Shown here: positions 29,889 to 39,495 of the stretch, piece after piece
Position numbering within the stretch: the stretch's first letter is position 1
Layout: every line of letters starts with the position of its first letter
The notes under the pieces: model-generated
Databases searched by the model: none
Told to the model about the DNA's origin: nothing
Seen by the model: only the letters and a program-made list of their open reading frames with translations
NCBI RefSeq assembly: GCF_016937515.1
Contig: NZ_JAFHKM010000002.1
Span: 2,165,001 to 2,229,000 of the forward strand
From: Cohnella algarum
Lineage (GTDB): Bacteria; Bacillota; Bacilli; Paenibacillales; Paenibacillaceae
Reading direction: 5' to 3'
Length of the DNA stretch: 64,000 bases
Position numbers and translations under genes: made by a program

Positions 29889-30090
29889 ATAATAAATAAA
29901 AACAACCGTAAATAATAAATGCAAGTAAGGAAATAAGTGCTGTGATTGCGGCCAATTTTCTTTTAAGCTTTCGTTCATTTTGATTTTCCGAATAGTAATT
30001 TCCTCTCTGTTGAGTACCTGTAGTCCATGCACCAATCAGAATCCCGGAGATAAACAGAAAAATAATTCCGACATACAATAACCAATCCAT
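29887..30090 (-). CDS. Small two-helix membrane protein (DUF5316-like)
   Basis: 67 residues from ATG 30090, preceded by AAGGGGG. Two hydrophobic segments (about 3-22 and 45-65) flank a charged loop with SENQNERKLKRKL, which resembles DUF5316 membrane proteins of bacilli. Function unknown. Confidence 0.6.
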   Translation of the reverse strand: MDWLLYVGIIFLFISGILIGAWTTGTQQRGNYYSENQNERKLKRKLAAITALISLLAFIIYGCFYLL

Positions 30091-30416
30091 CGTATACCCC
30101 CTTAAAATTTTTAAAATAATACTTTTAATAACATTAAATAAATACCAAAACCATAATAACATGTTTAATCCATACAATGATTATATTAGCTCATTGTTAA
30201 AAATTTGAGAAGAGTAAAGATGATTGACGTGAGGATCCGGATCATTCCCCATTTTGTTCGATGTTGTGATTTAGGCTTAGTAACGGAATTAGACAGATAA
30301 CAGCAAAAATACGGGAGAATGCCGGAAGAGAAGCTGGCACCTTTATGCGTAAGAGGCCGTGGTCCAGGCAATGAAGCGGATTAAATCGAGCGAAGGCTGG
30401 ATTCCCACTGGCCGAC

Positions 30417-30671
30417 GTGGGGGAAAGGTGGGATCGGCAGGACCGTATTCGAACTCGGAAGCTTTCCGCCGTTCGGATCCGCGTCCCGGCTTCGTCGCAT
30501 TACTTCCCCCGGCAACCGGAGAGCAAGGAGCAGCTTGCGGAAGGGCACTGCGGAGTAGAGGAATGGATGAAACGAACGGAACCCGATTTGAACCGGGCGC
30601 CGGAACGGAAAGCGCGAGCTGAGCTTGGTTTAAACCCAAGGCAACGGAAGGTCGAGGAAGAGGTTGCCTAA
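30417..30671 (+). CDS. Uncertain ORF directly before a terminator
   Basis: 84 codons, Arg/Glu-rich, ending LNPRQRKVEEEVA, with the stop overlapping the stem of a terminator. No convincing ribosome site, and an opposite-strand frame of similar length exists, so it may be the 3' remnant of a longer gene. The remainder of 30091-30690 holds nothing else I can name. Confidence 0.25.
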   Translation: MGERWDRQDRIRTRKLSAVRIRVPASSHYFPRQPESKEQLAEGHCGVEEWMKRTEPDLNRAPERKARAELGLNPRQRKVEEEVA

Positions 30672-30690
30672 CGGCAGCCTTTCCTTTTTT
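30662..30690 (+). terminator. Terminator-like hairpin
   Basis: GGTTGCC, loop TAAC, GGCAGCC (one G-T pair), then TTTCCTTTTTT. A degenerate insertion sequence begins immediately after it. Confidence 0.65.
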
Positions 30691-30693
30691 AAA

Positions 30694-32447
30694 CTACGAC
30701 GGCACAATTAACTAACTCACATAATTTGATCCCATTGTGCCTCCAGTTTCTCTAGAAAAGCGATGGGCTGGCGGTTAAATCTTCTACGCTGAACGCTTTC
30801 GGATAGCCGCCGGTCCCATCGTGCTTTGCGCGTTGCATATTTTTCATAGCCCACCGTTCTTAAACGGGCGATGATGTGTTTTTGTCGAAGTGCATCGTCT
30901 ACAAGTACAATCATTTCTCCATTACGCACAATGTAGCTGTTCCAATTGCGTAGCCCAGTAATTCGGCGATGAACAGCCTTCATTCGGCGGAAAAACTGTT
31001 CCAGATCGTTGTTCGTACGAGGGATGTGGTAGTGATCGTAACTAGTGAACAGTCCCTTCCAGAAGCCGCGAGAGTAGTAGTACAGTGGTCACCATAGGGG
31101 CATCCTGTTCATCGATGTAAGTCTGTTCAGCCACCCGAGCAATTGGGTCATTTCCCACTCAACCGTTTCGCTCGTCTTGTCTTCGTCTGGCGCCAAGGTA
31201 GCCGCGATATGGGCTAGCGGTGTAGCCCAGCGAACGACAGACGCATATCTGGTGGCCTGCTCATCAAGTTTGCTGAAAATTCTGACCAGACCTTGGAGGA
31301 GATGAGGCTCTTTTTTTAGTCAAGCACCGCGCAAGCGACGCCTGTATGGCTTGAGCTCGTTCATAAATAAGCATCCCGGGCAATTTGAGCGGCGGTTCCC
31401 CGTCCTCCAGAAGCAGAGCGCGAACCGCAGCGACATAACCTTTTGCAACCTGCGCTTCGCTTGCAATGGTTTCCGCCCTAACACATGAAGTGTCTGTGGC
31501 TACGCCTTCGTTTGCTTGAGCAGCTTCCACGGCATTCTTCTCAACTTGCTCGATCTTCCTTTCGACTTCCCGCAAGCCGCGCATGCTCTTCTTTAGCTCC
31601 ATCTTGAGTTTGCGATCCGCATCTACAACAGGTTTGGCAATATCTTTAAGGTAGTGGTACTGGGATACGGCACATCCGGCAGAAGCGTTTCGAATGCCTG
31701 ACGAATGGAAACTTGTCCGTCACTGACGATTCCGACGACGGGGAAGCCCAACTCAATAATTGGCTCGATGAGGCTGCGTAATTCGCCAGCGGCTCCGCTT
31801 TTCATGTTCTGAGCCGCCAAAACTGTGCCACTGAACACCTCTCGAATGACATAGAGCATCTCATTTCCTTTTTCCGGCTGGACGCCGTCCATGGAGAGAA
31901 TGATGCCGCCATTTTGTGCCGTGGTTTCCGCCAAGCTTTGTCTTACATGCTCGTCAAGACTGGCCGCCAGCAGGGTTTGATAGCGTTCATAGAGTGTTTG
32001 CGCATATCGCTCACTAGCTACAATCCCGCGCTCGTTTAGCAACTCTGCAATCTCTTTACACGTGCGGTGCTGCTTAAAACGCAACTCCCCAACGAGGCCG
32101 AGCACATCGTAGCCATAAGAAGAATACTTCATGCTCAGCATTTCGGCTTCCGCTGATTTATAGGCTACGCCTGTGTGAACGCAGCTTGCATTAGGACACA
32201 TGTAGGCCATGCTCCAGGCATGAATAACACCAGTTAGTGTAGTGATTTTTTTGTTCCAGGCGGTATGGGATCGCTTAAGCTTGACCCCGCAATGCGGGCA
32301 GTTAGTCAACTCGGGTCGGAAATAGATTTTCGGCGCGGCGCCGAGGCGATTTTTCGAAAGCATAAGGGCACACTCCAACTTATTTTGTGTCCCTTATGTA
32401 TTCGACATCCTCCAGGAAAATCCTGTTAGTTAATTATGCTGTCGTAG
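30694..32447 (-). mobile_element. Degenerate insertion sequence
   Basis: The left end CTACGACGGCACAATTAACT and the complement of the right end (CTACGACAGCATAATTAACT) match in 18 of 20 bases. TTTTAAA occurs on both sides (30687-30693 and 32448-32454), a likely target duplication. The transposase inside is broken, so the element is immobile on its own. Confidence 0.78.
30717..32378 (-). pseudogene. Frameshifted transposase with N-terminal zinc motif
   Basis: The coding sequence is in at least three frames. 31623-32378 has the N-terminus with ELTNCPHCGVKLKRSHTAW and YMCPNASCVHTGVAY (two Cys pairs) and the segment IILSMDGVQPEKGN with a probable catalytic Asp. It shifts near 31640 into VVDADRKLKMELKKSM (31264-31602) and again near 31100 into MKAVHRRITGLRNWNSYIVR (30717-30983). 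I cannot assign a named IS family. Confidence 0.75.
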
Positions 32448-32459
32448 TTTTAAAATAGA

Positions 32460-32920
32460 TTATTTCAATACGCCGCGCCTGGTCATGACCCTGCAATAGA
32501 AGAACAACCCAAACGTCAGGATGAGGATTCCGATATCAAAAAGCGAAATCCAGGGGCCAAGGATATTCCAGCGATCCATAAAGGCAAACGTAATAAGCTC
32601 TAGCGCCAAAATCGAAACGGACGAAACAAGCGCGACCTGCACGGCCCAGCGGGAACGGATGTGAAGCAAAATCGGTGCCATCAGACCGGAAAAAACATTC
32701 AGGGTCCAGAAGACGAGAGGCAAAATAGGTAATCCGTGAAATACGTATAGACTTCCTCTCCGTAGTTTTTGGAGCTGTAATAGGCATCGTTATGCCCGAG
32801 CGTCATAAAGTAATCGTAAATCCCGTTCGCATAAAGGAAGAAAAAGAATATTCCTGCGAGGTAAAGATGCCAGGGTGCCTTTGCTCGTTGTAATGGCGTC
32901 TTCGATTTTGCGTGATCCAT
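32460..32920 (-). pseudogene. Small multi-helix membrane protein with one frameshift
   Basis: From ATG 32920 (GGGAGG upstream) the protein runs through a first helix (LYLAGIFFFFLYANGIYDYF) to YTYFTDY, then breaks frame. The other frame continues LPLVFWTLNVFSGLMAPILL with three more helices to 32460. A one-base change near 32722 would rejoin them into about 153 residues with four helices. It is divergent from the TetR gene and may be its target. Sequencing error is an alternative. Confidence 0.65.
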
Positions 32921-33092
32921 TTCCAGTGGTGCCTCCCTTTGCGCTTTAAGCTCTTGCATTGTGTCACAATTGTGCAATCATGTAGAAGTATAGAGCCGCG
33001 AATAGGACGGTACAATCCTTTCCGGACAAGTGCTACATTCGCTTCGTTTTTGTGACAGAATCCGCAGGCGAACCGGGGACAGGAGGACACAG

Positions 33093-33740
33093 ATGAGAAA
33101 AGGCCAAACGCATCCTTCAGCCATTCTCTCAAAAAGGATGCTTGCGCAAGGGCTTGTCGAACTTTTGCGAGAAGAAGAATATAAAGAGATCACGGTTACC
33201 CGATTATGCGAACGTGCGCAAATTGCCAGAAGAACGTTTTATCGCAACTTTGAAACCATTGAGGATGTTCTGTCCTTTTCTATCGCCGGCATGATGGAGG
33301 AGTTCGTAAAAGAGATGCAGGCACACGTTCATGATGATTTCAAAACCGTCGTCACGGCCTATTTTACATTTTGGGAAAAGCATGCTTGGTTGCTGTTATT
33401 GCTGAGCAAAAATCAATTGATCCATATCGTTTTTACTCTGTATATTCATTACCTGCATCAGTTTTCGAATGTCTTGTGGCTGAACGATCAAGCAGCTGCT
33501 CCAGATGAAGAGGAATTCGCCGTTAGACTCGCCTATACATCCGGAGGGTTGTGGAGCGTGCTGACGTATTGGATTTCTTCCGGTTGCCGGCAGAGTCCGG
33601 GGGAGCTTGCCGGGATTATTGGGGGGATGCCACATCTTAATTCTCCCACTGTTACTTACAGCCGCAGTTTATTTATTTCTTATCAATTGGAGTTATCCCA
33701 GTTAGAAAAGGAGATCTTAATTCATTTTGCTTATATTTAA
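33093..33740 (+). CDS. TetR-family regulator with an odd C-terminus
   Basis: 215 residues from ATG 33093 with CAGGAGGACACAG before it. The HTH is at residues 29-55 (EITVTRLCERAQIARRTFYR), and the C-terminal domain fits the TetR_C group in Firmicutes through about residue 175 (LWSVLTYWISSGC). From HLNSPTVTYSRSLFISYQ on, the frame overlaps the 3' end of the convergent gene and looks unrelated, so the native end was probably lost in a deletion. It faces away from the membrane gene at 32460-32920. Confidence 0.75.
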   Translation: MRKGQTHPSAILSKRMLAQGLVELLREEEYKEITVTRLCERAQIARRTFYRNFETIEDVLSFSIAGMMEEFVKEMQAHVHDDFKTVVTAYFTFWEKHAWLLLLLSKNQLIHIVFTLYIHYLHQFSNVLWLNDQAAAPDEEEFAVRLAYTSGGLWSVLTYWISSGCRQSPGELAGIIGGMPHLNSPTVTYSRSLFISYQLELSQLEKEILIHFAYI

Positions 33741-33969
33741 TACTATATTCTGAACCCTCAACCAAAAAAGGCCACACAATTTCTGGAACCTTTATTTGTA
33801 CAACTCTGTTGTCTTCGGATCTGATTTTAATAATATGATTTTTAGGCGTCTCAATTTTTTCCTCTAGAGTTGCAATAATAATTGTACTTGTGAGTAAATA
33901 TCGATAATACACAAATACTATAACCAATAAAATCAACAACAACGTCAACACAAGCTTGAAGATTTTCAC
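33673..33969 (-). CDS. Small membrane-anchored protein of unknown function
   Basis: 98 residues from GTG 33969 with AAGGAGGTG in front. Residues 4-24 (FKLVLTLLLILLVIVFVYYR) form one membrane helix and the rest looks like a small strand-rich extracellular domain. AT-rich. It overlaps the tail of the convergent TetR gene by 68 bases. Not recognised. Confidence 0.6.
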   Translation of the reverse strand: MKIFKLVLTLLLILLVIVFVYYRYLLTSTIIIATLEEKIETPKNHIIKIRSEDNRVVQIKVPEIVWPFLVEGSEYSIKYKQNELRSPFLTGITPIDKK

Positions 33970-34085
33970 ACTTCACCTCCTTCATTTTCACAAAAGAACA
34001 TTTCAATAATTTTAATGGCATATTTATGATTTTATCATATTTTTTCTTAGAACATTAATTAGTCATAATTCAAGTTGCTGTTACT

Positions 34086-34808
34086 ACTCTCTGAGCCTTA
34101 AGCCGCCGTACCATCGGGTTTATGGGCTTCCGGGGCCGGAGGAGTCGGACATCAACACGATGCACCGGTATCGGGACGCAATCGTGTACGAAGACGGAAA
34201 CCGGGGAGAGCTGGAGCGCAGCATGTTCGGGGCTTACGTGCTGTTCCCGTATCACGACGAGGAGAAGTTCCGCGAGCACAAATTCTACAAAAGCATCGAG
34301 CTGGTGAACGTCGGGGCGTTTCCTTTTTCGCCGAATTCGACGAAGCTGATGGAAGCGTTCCTGGATGAAATCATCATGACAGTCCCGAGAAAGCTTACGA
34401 GCGATCCACTCGTCCTCGGGGAACCCCTGAGTATTACCGGAACAAGTTCGAGGGGAAAAACATGCTCGTCGGTTCCCTGAGAAACGCATCGCAATTGGAG
34501 GATGCGCTTCGGTTCAGGTTTTATCACGTGCCGTTTGCGAATATTTCGGATCATAAACGATTAACACAGTTAGAATATGTGGCGCTTTATCAAGGCAAGG
34601 GATTTACAGGCTGCTCTATACGTCGAAGTACATCTTCGACCGGGCCGCGGAGATCGCGGAGCTTCGGCTCGAGACGGAGGAGGACATCAAGCAATGGCGC
34701 GAGCAGCGGCGAATCGGACGCGTAGCCGTCGAGCTGGATCATGAACAGGTGGATTTGGCGAGCGGCGTAGTGGGGATTCGGTTGGTGCGGGATGATAGGG
34801 GAACCTGA
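34086..34808 (+). pseudogene. C-terminal remnant of a DUF2357-type PD-(D/E)XK restriction protein
   Basis: Pieces in three frames read TMHRYRDAIVYEDGNRGELE and AYVLFPYHDEEKFREHKFYK then LVNVGAFPFSPNSTKLMEAF, NMLVGSLRNASQLEDALRFR and AAEIAELRLETEEDIKQWRE. The M-H-R-Y-R-D-A-I segment and the following pattern are typical of the nuclease end of DUF2357 proteins that pair with McrB-like ATPases. The N-terminus and the ATPase are gone and there are frameshifts near 34380 and 34610. Confidence 0.65.
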
Positions 34809-34871
34809 CATAAGAGAGCATCCGATTATATGATCTATATGTTATAATTAGATTAATAAACGAGTATAAGG

Positions 34872-35153
34872 GCTAATAAGAATGCACGAGTGCAATTAGA
34901 ACAGATTGTTTATTGCTTGAATCGTTTAGAAGAGAAGGGGACACGCGCAGGTGAAAAGTTCACCAAACGGATCTCAGGTGATATCTGGGAGCTTCGGCCA
35001 GGATATAATCGGATTTTATTCATGGGATGGAACGGAAACCACTTTGTACTGTTGCACCAGTTTATCAAAACAACACAAAAGACGCCACCAAGAGAGATTG
35101 CAATAGCTGAAAAGAGAATGCAAAGCTGGTTGTCAAGAAAACAAAAGGAGTGA
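34872..35153 (+). pseudogene. higB: HigB/RelE-like toxin lacking its N-terminus
   Basis: The frame reads ANKNARVQLEQIVYCLNRLE then GDIWELRPGYNRILFMGWNG and HQFIKTTQKTPPREI, the Gp49/HigB ribonuclease fold. Intact homologues carry about 30 further residues before this point, which are replaced here by unrelated AT-rich sequence. A GTG at 34890 could start an 87-residue product, but without the first strand and helix it is probably inactive. It is followed by its antitoxin gene after 7 bases. Confidence 0.65.
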
Positions 35154-35160
35154 TTCCAGA

Positions 35161-35454
35161 ATGAAGAGCTGGAGCGAGAAAAAAAAAGAATTGAAATCCA
35201 TCGATCCCGTAAGGATGAATGAGCTCGAAGCTGTGGCACAATTGGTGAATGCTATTCATCAAAGACGCGTAGAGTTAGGATGGACGCAAAAGGAATTAGC
35301 CGATAAAGTGGGTTTGCATCAAGAATCCATCGCTCGTATCGAAAACGGGGGAGTCGTGCCTCGGCTAGACACCGTGTTAAAAATAGCGATCGCATTGGGC
35401 ATGAAGCTAACTTTGCACGGTACGGAGGAAGCTGCGGCTGCAAGCATCGGCTAA
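35161..35454 (+). CDS. higA: HigA-like XRE antitoxin
   Basis: 97 residues. The Cro/C1 HTH spans residues about 35-90 (GWTQKELADKVGLHQESIAR then LDTVLKIAIALGMKL). In HigBA systems the toxin comes first and the antitoxin second, as here. With the toxin truncated this may be an orphan repressor. Confidence 0.85.
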   Translation: MKSWSEKKKELKSIDPVRMNELEAVAQLVNAIHQRRVELGWTQKELADKVGLHQESIARIENGGVVPRLDTVLKIAIALGMKLTLHGTEEAAAASIG

Positions 35455-35506
35455 AGGCTAAAGAATATTGAGTCACTAAATAAGAAATTTTAGTATTCGG
35501 CGATCG

Positions 35507-36864
35507 GGGTCTGTCAATAATTTTGTGTAAACTCTTTTATAGGCATCTCTCCGAAGGGGAGATTAGCCTCCTCAAGGTAAGTGCTGGCCGATCCGGTCCG
35601 GAAAGAAGACGGAGAGCTGCAGGAGCATCTGTCCCCAGTTTTGAACACGACCGGTCCATTTGCGGGTGACGTCCATCGTGACTAAGTACAGCATCTTCAG
35701 TAGCGCCTCGTCGCTTGGGAAGATGCTTTTCCCTTTGGTGACTTTTCGCAATTGGCGATGATAGCTCTCAATCATGTTCGTCGTGTAGATGAGCTTACGA
35801 AGCTCAGGCGGATACTTGAAGAAGGTGGCGAGTTCGTCCCAATTGCTGCGCCATGAGCGGACAATAAGGGGATACTTGGCGCCCCACGTCTCCTCAAAGC
35901 GGTCGAGTTCCAGCAGAGCCATTTCCTCCGTAGCAGCCTTGTAGATGGGCTTCAGATCGGCCGTCACCTTCTTCAGATCCTTGTAGGAGACGTAGCGCGT
36001 GGAGTTGCGGATCTGGTGGATGATGCACTTCTGAATCTCCGTCTTCGGATAACAGGCAGAGATCGCCTGGGAGAAGCCCGTGAGGTTGTCGACACAGGTG
36101 ATAAGGATGTCCTGAACGCCGCGATTCTTAAGATCGTTCAAGACGCTCAGCCAGAACTTCGCGGACTCGTTCTCGCCGATCCACATGCCCAGCACGTCCT
36201 TGTTGCCGTCCATGTCGATCCCAATGACCATGTAGGCAGCTTTGTTCACGATCGCCCCGTCTTGCTTCACCTTGAAGTGGATGGCGTCCAGGAAGACGAC
36301 CGCGTATACGCCCTGCAACGGCCGATTCTGCCACTCTTTGATGAGCGGAATGATCTTATTCGTGACATTGGAAATAAAGGTTGGCGAGACCTCCAAACCA
36401 TAGAGATTCTGCAGATGGTCCTGGATCTCCCGCGTGCTGACGCCTTTGGCGTACAGGGCGACGATCTGATCCTCGATCCCCGTCACGTTGGACTGATGCT
36501 TCTTCACCACGAGCGGCTCGAACTCGCCCAGGCGATCCCGTGGCACGGCAATCTCCTGGTCGCCGTACTCGCTAGTGACGATTTTCTTGCTCTTACCGTT
36601 GCGACTGTTCTTCGTCTGCTTGTTCTGCACGTCATGCTTGCTATAGCCCAGGTGCGTATCCATTTCGGCCTCTAGCATTTCTTGCAGCGTTTCGGCAAAC
36701 AGGTCCTTTAGCGCATTCTGCGCATCCTGTGCGGTGACCAGATTATTCTCCTTGATGAAACTCCGCAGCTGCTCTTTCGTCCATAATCCCATGTGTGCTC
36801 CCCAACCTCTCCATGATTTCATTTTAGTAGGTTTGAGAGTTTACACAAAGTATTTTACAGACTC
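35507..36864 (-). mobile_element. IS256-family element with 8-bp target duplication
   Basis: The end GGGTCTGTCAATAATTTTGT and the complement of the other end (GAGTCTGTAAAATACTTTGT) form imperfect inverted repeats continuing into GTAAACTCT. GGCGATCG is duplicated at 35499-35506 and 36865-36872, the 8 bp expected for IS256. 1358 bp, intact. Confidence 0.93.
35572..36792 (-). CDS. IS256-family (mutator-type) transposase
   Basis: 406 residues from ATG 36792 (GLWTKEQLRSFIKEN). Family hallmarks: EMLEAEMDTHLGYSKHD in the N-terminal part, the catalytic Asp in VVFLDAIHFKVKQDG, the second in ILITCVDNLTGFSQAISACY and the Glu in TTNMIESYHRQLRK. The frame is complete. Confidence 0.95.
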   Translation of the reverse strand: MGLWTKEQLRSFIKENNLVTAQDAQNALKDLFAETLQEMLEAEMDTHLGYSKHDVQNKQTKNSRNGKSKKIVTSEYGDQEIAVPRDRLGEFEPLVVKKHQSNVTGIEDQIVALYAKGVSTREIQDHLQNLYGLEVSPTFISNVTNKIIPLIKEWQNRPLQGVYAVVFLDAIHFKVKQDGAIVNKAAYMVIGIDMDGNKDVLGMWIGENESAKFWLSVLNDLKNRGVQDILITCVDNLTGFSQAISACYPKTEIQKCIIHQIRNSTRYVSYKDLKKVTADLKPIYKAATEEMALLELDRFEETWGAKYPLIVRSWRSNWDELATFFKYPPELRKLIYTTNMIESYHRQLRKVTKGKSIFPSDEALLKMLYLVTMDVTRKWTGRVQNWGQMLLQLSVFFPDRIGQHLP

Positions 36865-37057
36865 GGCGATCGTCACCGACCCAGCCATTCTCCCTGTAGT
36901 TCTTTCCCCTCCTCTGTCCTCTGTCTCCTTCCGTCTGCGCCCTTCGCGTTGCCACTACGAATGGTATAGAAATCTCAAAAAGCGTACGTTTTATCCTGAC
37001 GAGCAGGCCCTTGCGCGCTCCGTAACCTTTTTTCCAAAACGTGTCATTTCCCTGCCC

Positions 37058-37111
37058 TATAATCATTAGTTCATAATCGCCGCGGGATGCGGGAGATGTG
37101 AACTAATGATT
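37058..37111 (+). promoter_or_regulatory. Promoter-like -10 box and 13-bp perfect inverted repeat upstream of the pectate lyase gene
   Basis: TATAAT at 37058-37063 overlaps the left arm AATCATTAGTTCA (37061-37073), which pairs perfectly with TGAACTAATGATT (37099-37111) over a 25-base loop. The repeat would sit at the very start of a ~190-base leader. It could be a protein-binding operator or an mRNA stabilising hairpin. The rest of the 36873-37262 gap shows nothing else. Confidence 0.5.
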
Positions 37112-37262
37112 GTTTCGGAACCGCTTTCACGGCTGATATTCTGGAAATGCAGTTCATTCTTGTCATAAATAGGGGGAGGTGAACGGAGAAACTTCGCAGC
37201 AGCATTTTTGTAAGCGGTCTCAAAGGTTTCCGCACTACAATTACGCTCGGGAGGGAAAACTG

Positions 37263-39368
37263 ATGAAGAAAAGAGTGGCAAACGGATCCGGCATTTTATT
37301 GGCGTGTTCTCTTGTAATCGCTTTAATCGCAGGCAACTGGGGGGCAAGCGCGGTCGTGCATGCTGCCAATCTGGCGATCACCGACAGCGGAGGCTGGAAC
37401 GAAACGGCCTATGTGGAATGGTCGCCCGTAAGCAACGCGGAGGGCTACAATGTATATGTTAAGCCCGCAGGCGCCGCAGACTCCCAATATCGACAACTCG
37501 ATGACGAATTGATCCGAAAATACCCTTCCTATTGGAGAGCCGATGCCGTAGGCCTTGCCGCCGGAAATTATGTGATGAAGGTTGAAGCTCTCCTGCCTGA
37601 AGGCTCAACGGCAAGCGCCGTTTCCGACACGCTATCCGTATCGGCCTATGACAGATCCGGATTCGCTTTTTCGGCAGATTCCCCCTATGGCACGGGTTCA
37701 GGCGCATACCAGGATAACGGAACGCTTAAGAACGGAGCTCAAGTTCTTTATATCACAGCCGACACGGCGCAAACCGTAACGCTTGACGTGAAAATCAATA
37801 GCTCGGGAAGTACGCAAACAGGCGTCGGTCTTGGCGAAATTTTGGAACTCAGGCAAAAGGGCTACGACACAACGCCGCTCGCCATCCGACTGATCGGGAA
37901 AATTACGGACGACGACATGAACGGGCAGTTGAATAGCAGCGGATATCTTCAAATCAAAGGCAAAAACAATTATTCGGAAATGAACATAACGCTCGAAGGA
38001 ATCGGCGAAGACGCTTATGCTTACGGTTGGGGACTGCTTCTCCGATATGTCGGCAATGTGGAAGTAAGAAACCTGGGCTTGATGTTATTCCCCGACGATG
38101 GCATCTCCATGGATACCGGCAATGTGAACGTTTGGGTGCATCACAACGATCTTTTCTATGGAACCGCCGGAGGAGATGCGGACCAAGCGAAAGGCGACGG
38201 CTCCACGGATCTTAAAAAAGGATCGACTTTCATTACTATATCTTACAACCACTACTGGGACTCCGGGAAAGCTTCTCTCGTCGGCTTGAGCGAATCGTCG
38301 GAGTTTTTTGTGACCTTCCATCATAACTGGTTCGATCATTCGGACTCGCGTCATCCGCGCATCCGGTTGGCTTCCGTTCATATTTACAATAACTTTTTTG
38401 ACGGCATCTCCAAATACGGCGTCGGCGTGACGACGGGAGGTTCGGCCTTTGTAGAATCGAATGATTTCCGGCATGCCCCGAATCCAATGATGAGTTCCTT
38501 GCAAGGTACGGATGCTTTGGGGGACGGGACGTTCTCGGGCGAAGACGGAGGCATGATTAAAGCATTCAACAATATCATTACGGATGCCGAAAGCCTGATT
38601 TATGCCAATTCCAATGCGGGAACGGCTCCGGCTCATGCGACCTCGTTCGATGCTTACCTGGCTTCGTCGAGAAATGAAACCGTGCCAATCTCTTACAAAA
38701 CCCTGGTGGGCGGAACAGCCTATAACAATTTCGACACGAGCGGCATCGATACGGGAGTAGACGTGTCCGATATTGATCCTGTAAGCGATGTCGAGCAAAT
38801 CGTTACGGCGGAAGCCGGGCGGCTGAATAACGGAGACTTCGCATGGGAATTCAACGATTCGGTCGATGACGCCTCGTCTGCGGTGAATGCGGCACTGATG
38901 GCCAAAATCACGAGCTACGCCACGCAACTCGTGTCCGTAGGAGGAAATTCGACGGACCCGACAGACCCGACGGAATCCCCGAATCCGACGGAGAGTCCTG
39001 AGCCGACGCCCACTTCGACTCCGCCAGCCGGACAATATGTCCATAACTTTACGACGGACGGAACGGCAAGCGACTTTTTCGATATTCAAGGAAGTCTTTC
39101 CACAACGAAGGGCACGGTGGTCTATAACGGACTCACCCTGACGCAATGTTTGAAAATCGAGAGCTCGACCCGCATTGAGTTTACGACGGCCCAGGCTTCG
39201 ACCTTAACCTTGGTGTTCAATTCGGCGGACGGAACCAAAATCAAGATCGACGGAACTAGTTACCCGATGACGAACGGCATCGTCAGCGTACCTCTCGCGC
39301 CGGGCGCGCATACCCTTACAAAAGACAATGTGGCAAATCTGTTTTACATGGAATTGGCGTACGCTTGA
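37263..39368 (+). CDS. Secreted pectate lyase (PL1) with C-terminal accessory domain
   Basis: 701 residues from ATG 37263 with GGGAGGG upstream. A signal peptide (residues 1 to about 35, ending VVHA) leads to a fibronectin-like segment (GGWNETAYVEWSPVSNAEGY). The PL1 parallel beta-helix follows: VWVHHNDLFYG, KGDGSTDLKKGSTFITISYN and HSDSRHPRIR near residue 360, the conserved catalytic Arg site. A Pro/Thr linker of TDPTESPNPTESPEPTPTS type at about 575-600 precedes a strand-rich ~105-residue domain, perhaps carbohydrate-binding. It cleaves pectate by beta-elimination outside the cell. Confidence 0.92.
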   Translation: MKKRVANGSGILLACSLVIALIAGNWGASAVVHAANLAITDSGGWNETAYVEWSPVSNAEGYNVYVKPAGAADSQYRQLDDELIRKYPSYWRADAVGLAAGNYVMKVEALLPEGSTASAVSDTLSVSAYDRSGFAFSADSPYGTGSGAYQDNGTLKNGAQVLYITADTAQTVTLDVKINSSGSTQTGVGLGEILELRQKGYDTTPLAIRLIGKITDDDMNGQLNSSGYLQIKGKNNYSEMNITLEGIGEDAYAYGWGLLLRYVGNVEVRNLGLMLFPDDGISMDTGNVNVWVHHNDLFYGTAGGDADQAKGDGSTDLKKGSTFITISYNHYWDSGKASLVGLSESSEFFVTFHHNWFDHSDSRHPRIRLASVHIYNNFFDGISKYGVGVTTGGSAFVESNDFRHAPNPMMSSLQGTDALGDGTFSGEDGGMIKAFNNIITDAESLIYANSNAGTAPAHATSFDAYLASSRNETVPISYKTLVGGTAYNNFDTSGIDTGVDVSDIDPVSDVEQIVTAEAGRLNNGDFAWEFNDSVDDASSAVNAALMAKITSYATQLVSVGGNSTDPTDPTESPNPTESPEPTPTSTPPAGQYVHNFTTDGTASDFFDIQGSLSTTKGTVVYNGLTLTQCLKIESSTRIEFTTAQASTLTLVFNSADGTKIKIDGTSYPMTNGIVSVPLAPGAHTLTKDNVANLFYMELAYA

Positions 39369-39425
39369 CAGCAACAGGAAGCCCTGATATCGTTTAGGCT
39401 AACAACATAAAGGCCATGTACCTTC

Positions 39426-39463
39426 GGGTTCAACCTCGCTGAAAAGTGGGTTGGACCCTTTTT
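39426..39463 (+). terminator. Terminator of the pectate lyase gene
   Basis: GGGTTCAACC pairs with GGTTGGACCC (one mismatch) and is followed by TTTTT at 39459. Confidence 0.8.
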
Positions 39464-39495
39464 GCATTCCAAAAAACCGGAGGAGGATTCATAGG

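Noticed and set aside
30091..30690. A structured RNA or T-box leader
   Set aside because: Only the terminal hairpin is convincing; no conserved T-box or known RNA motif is visible.
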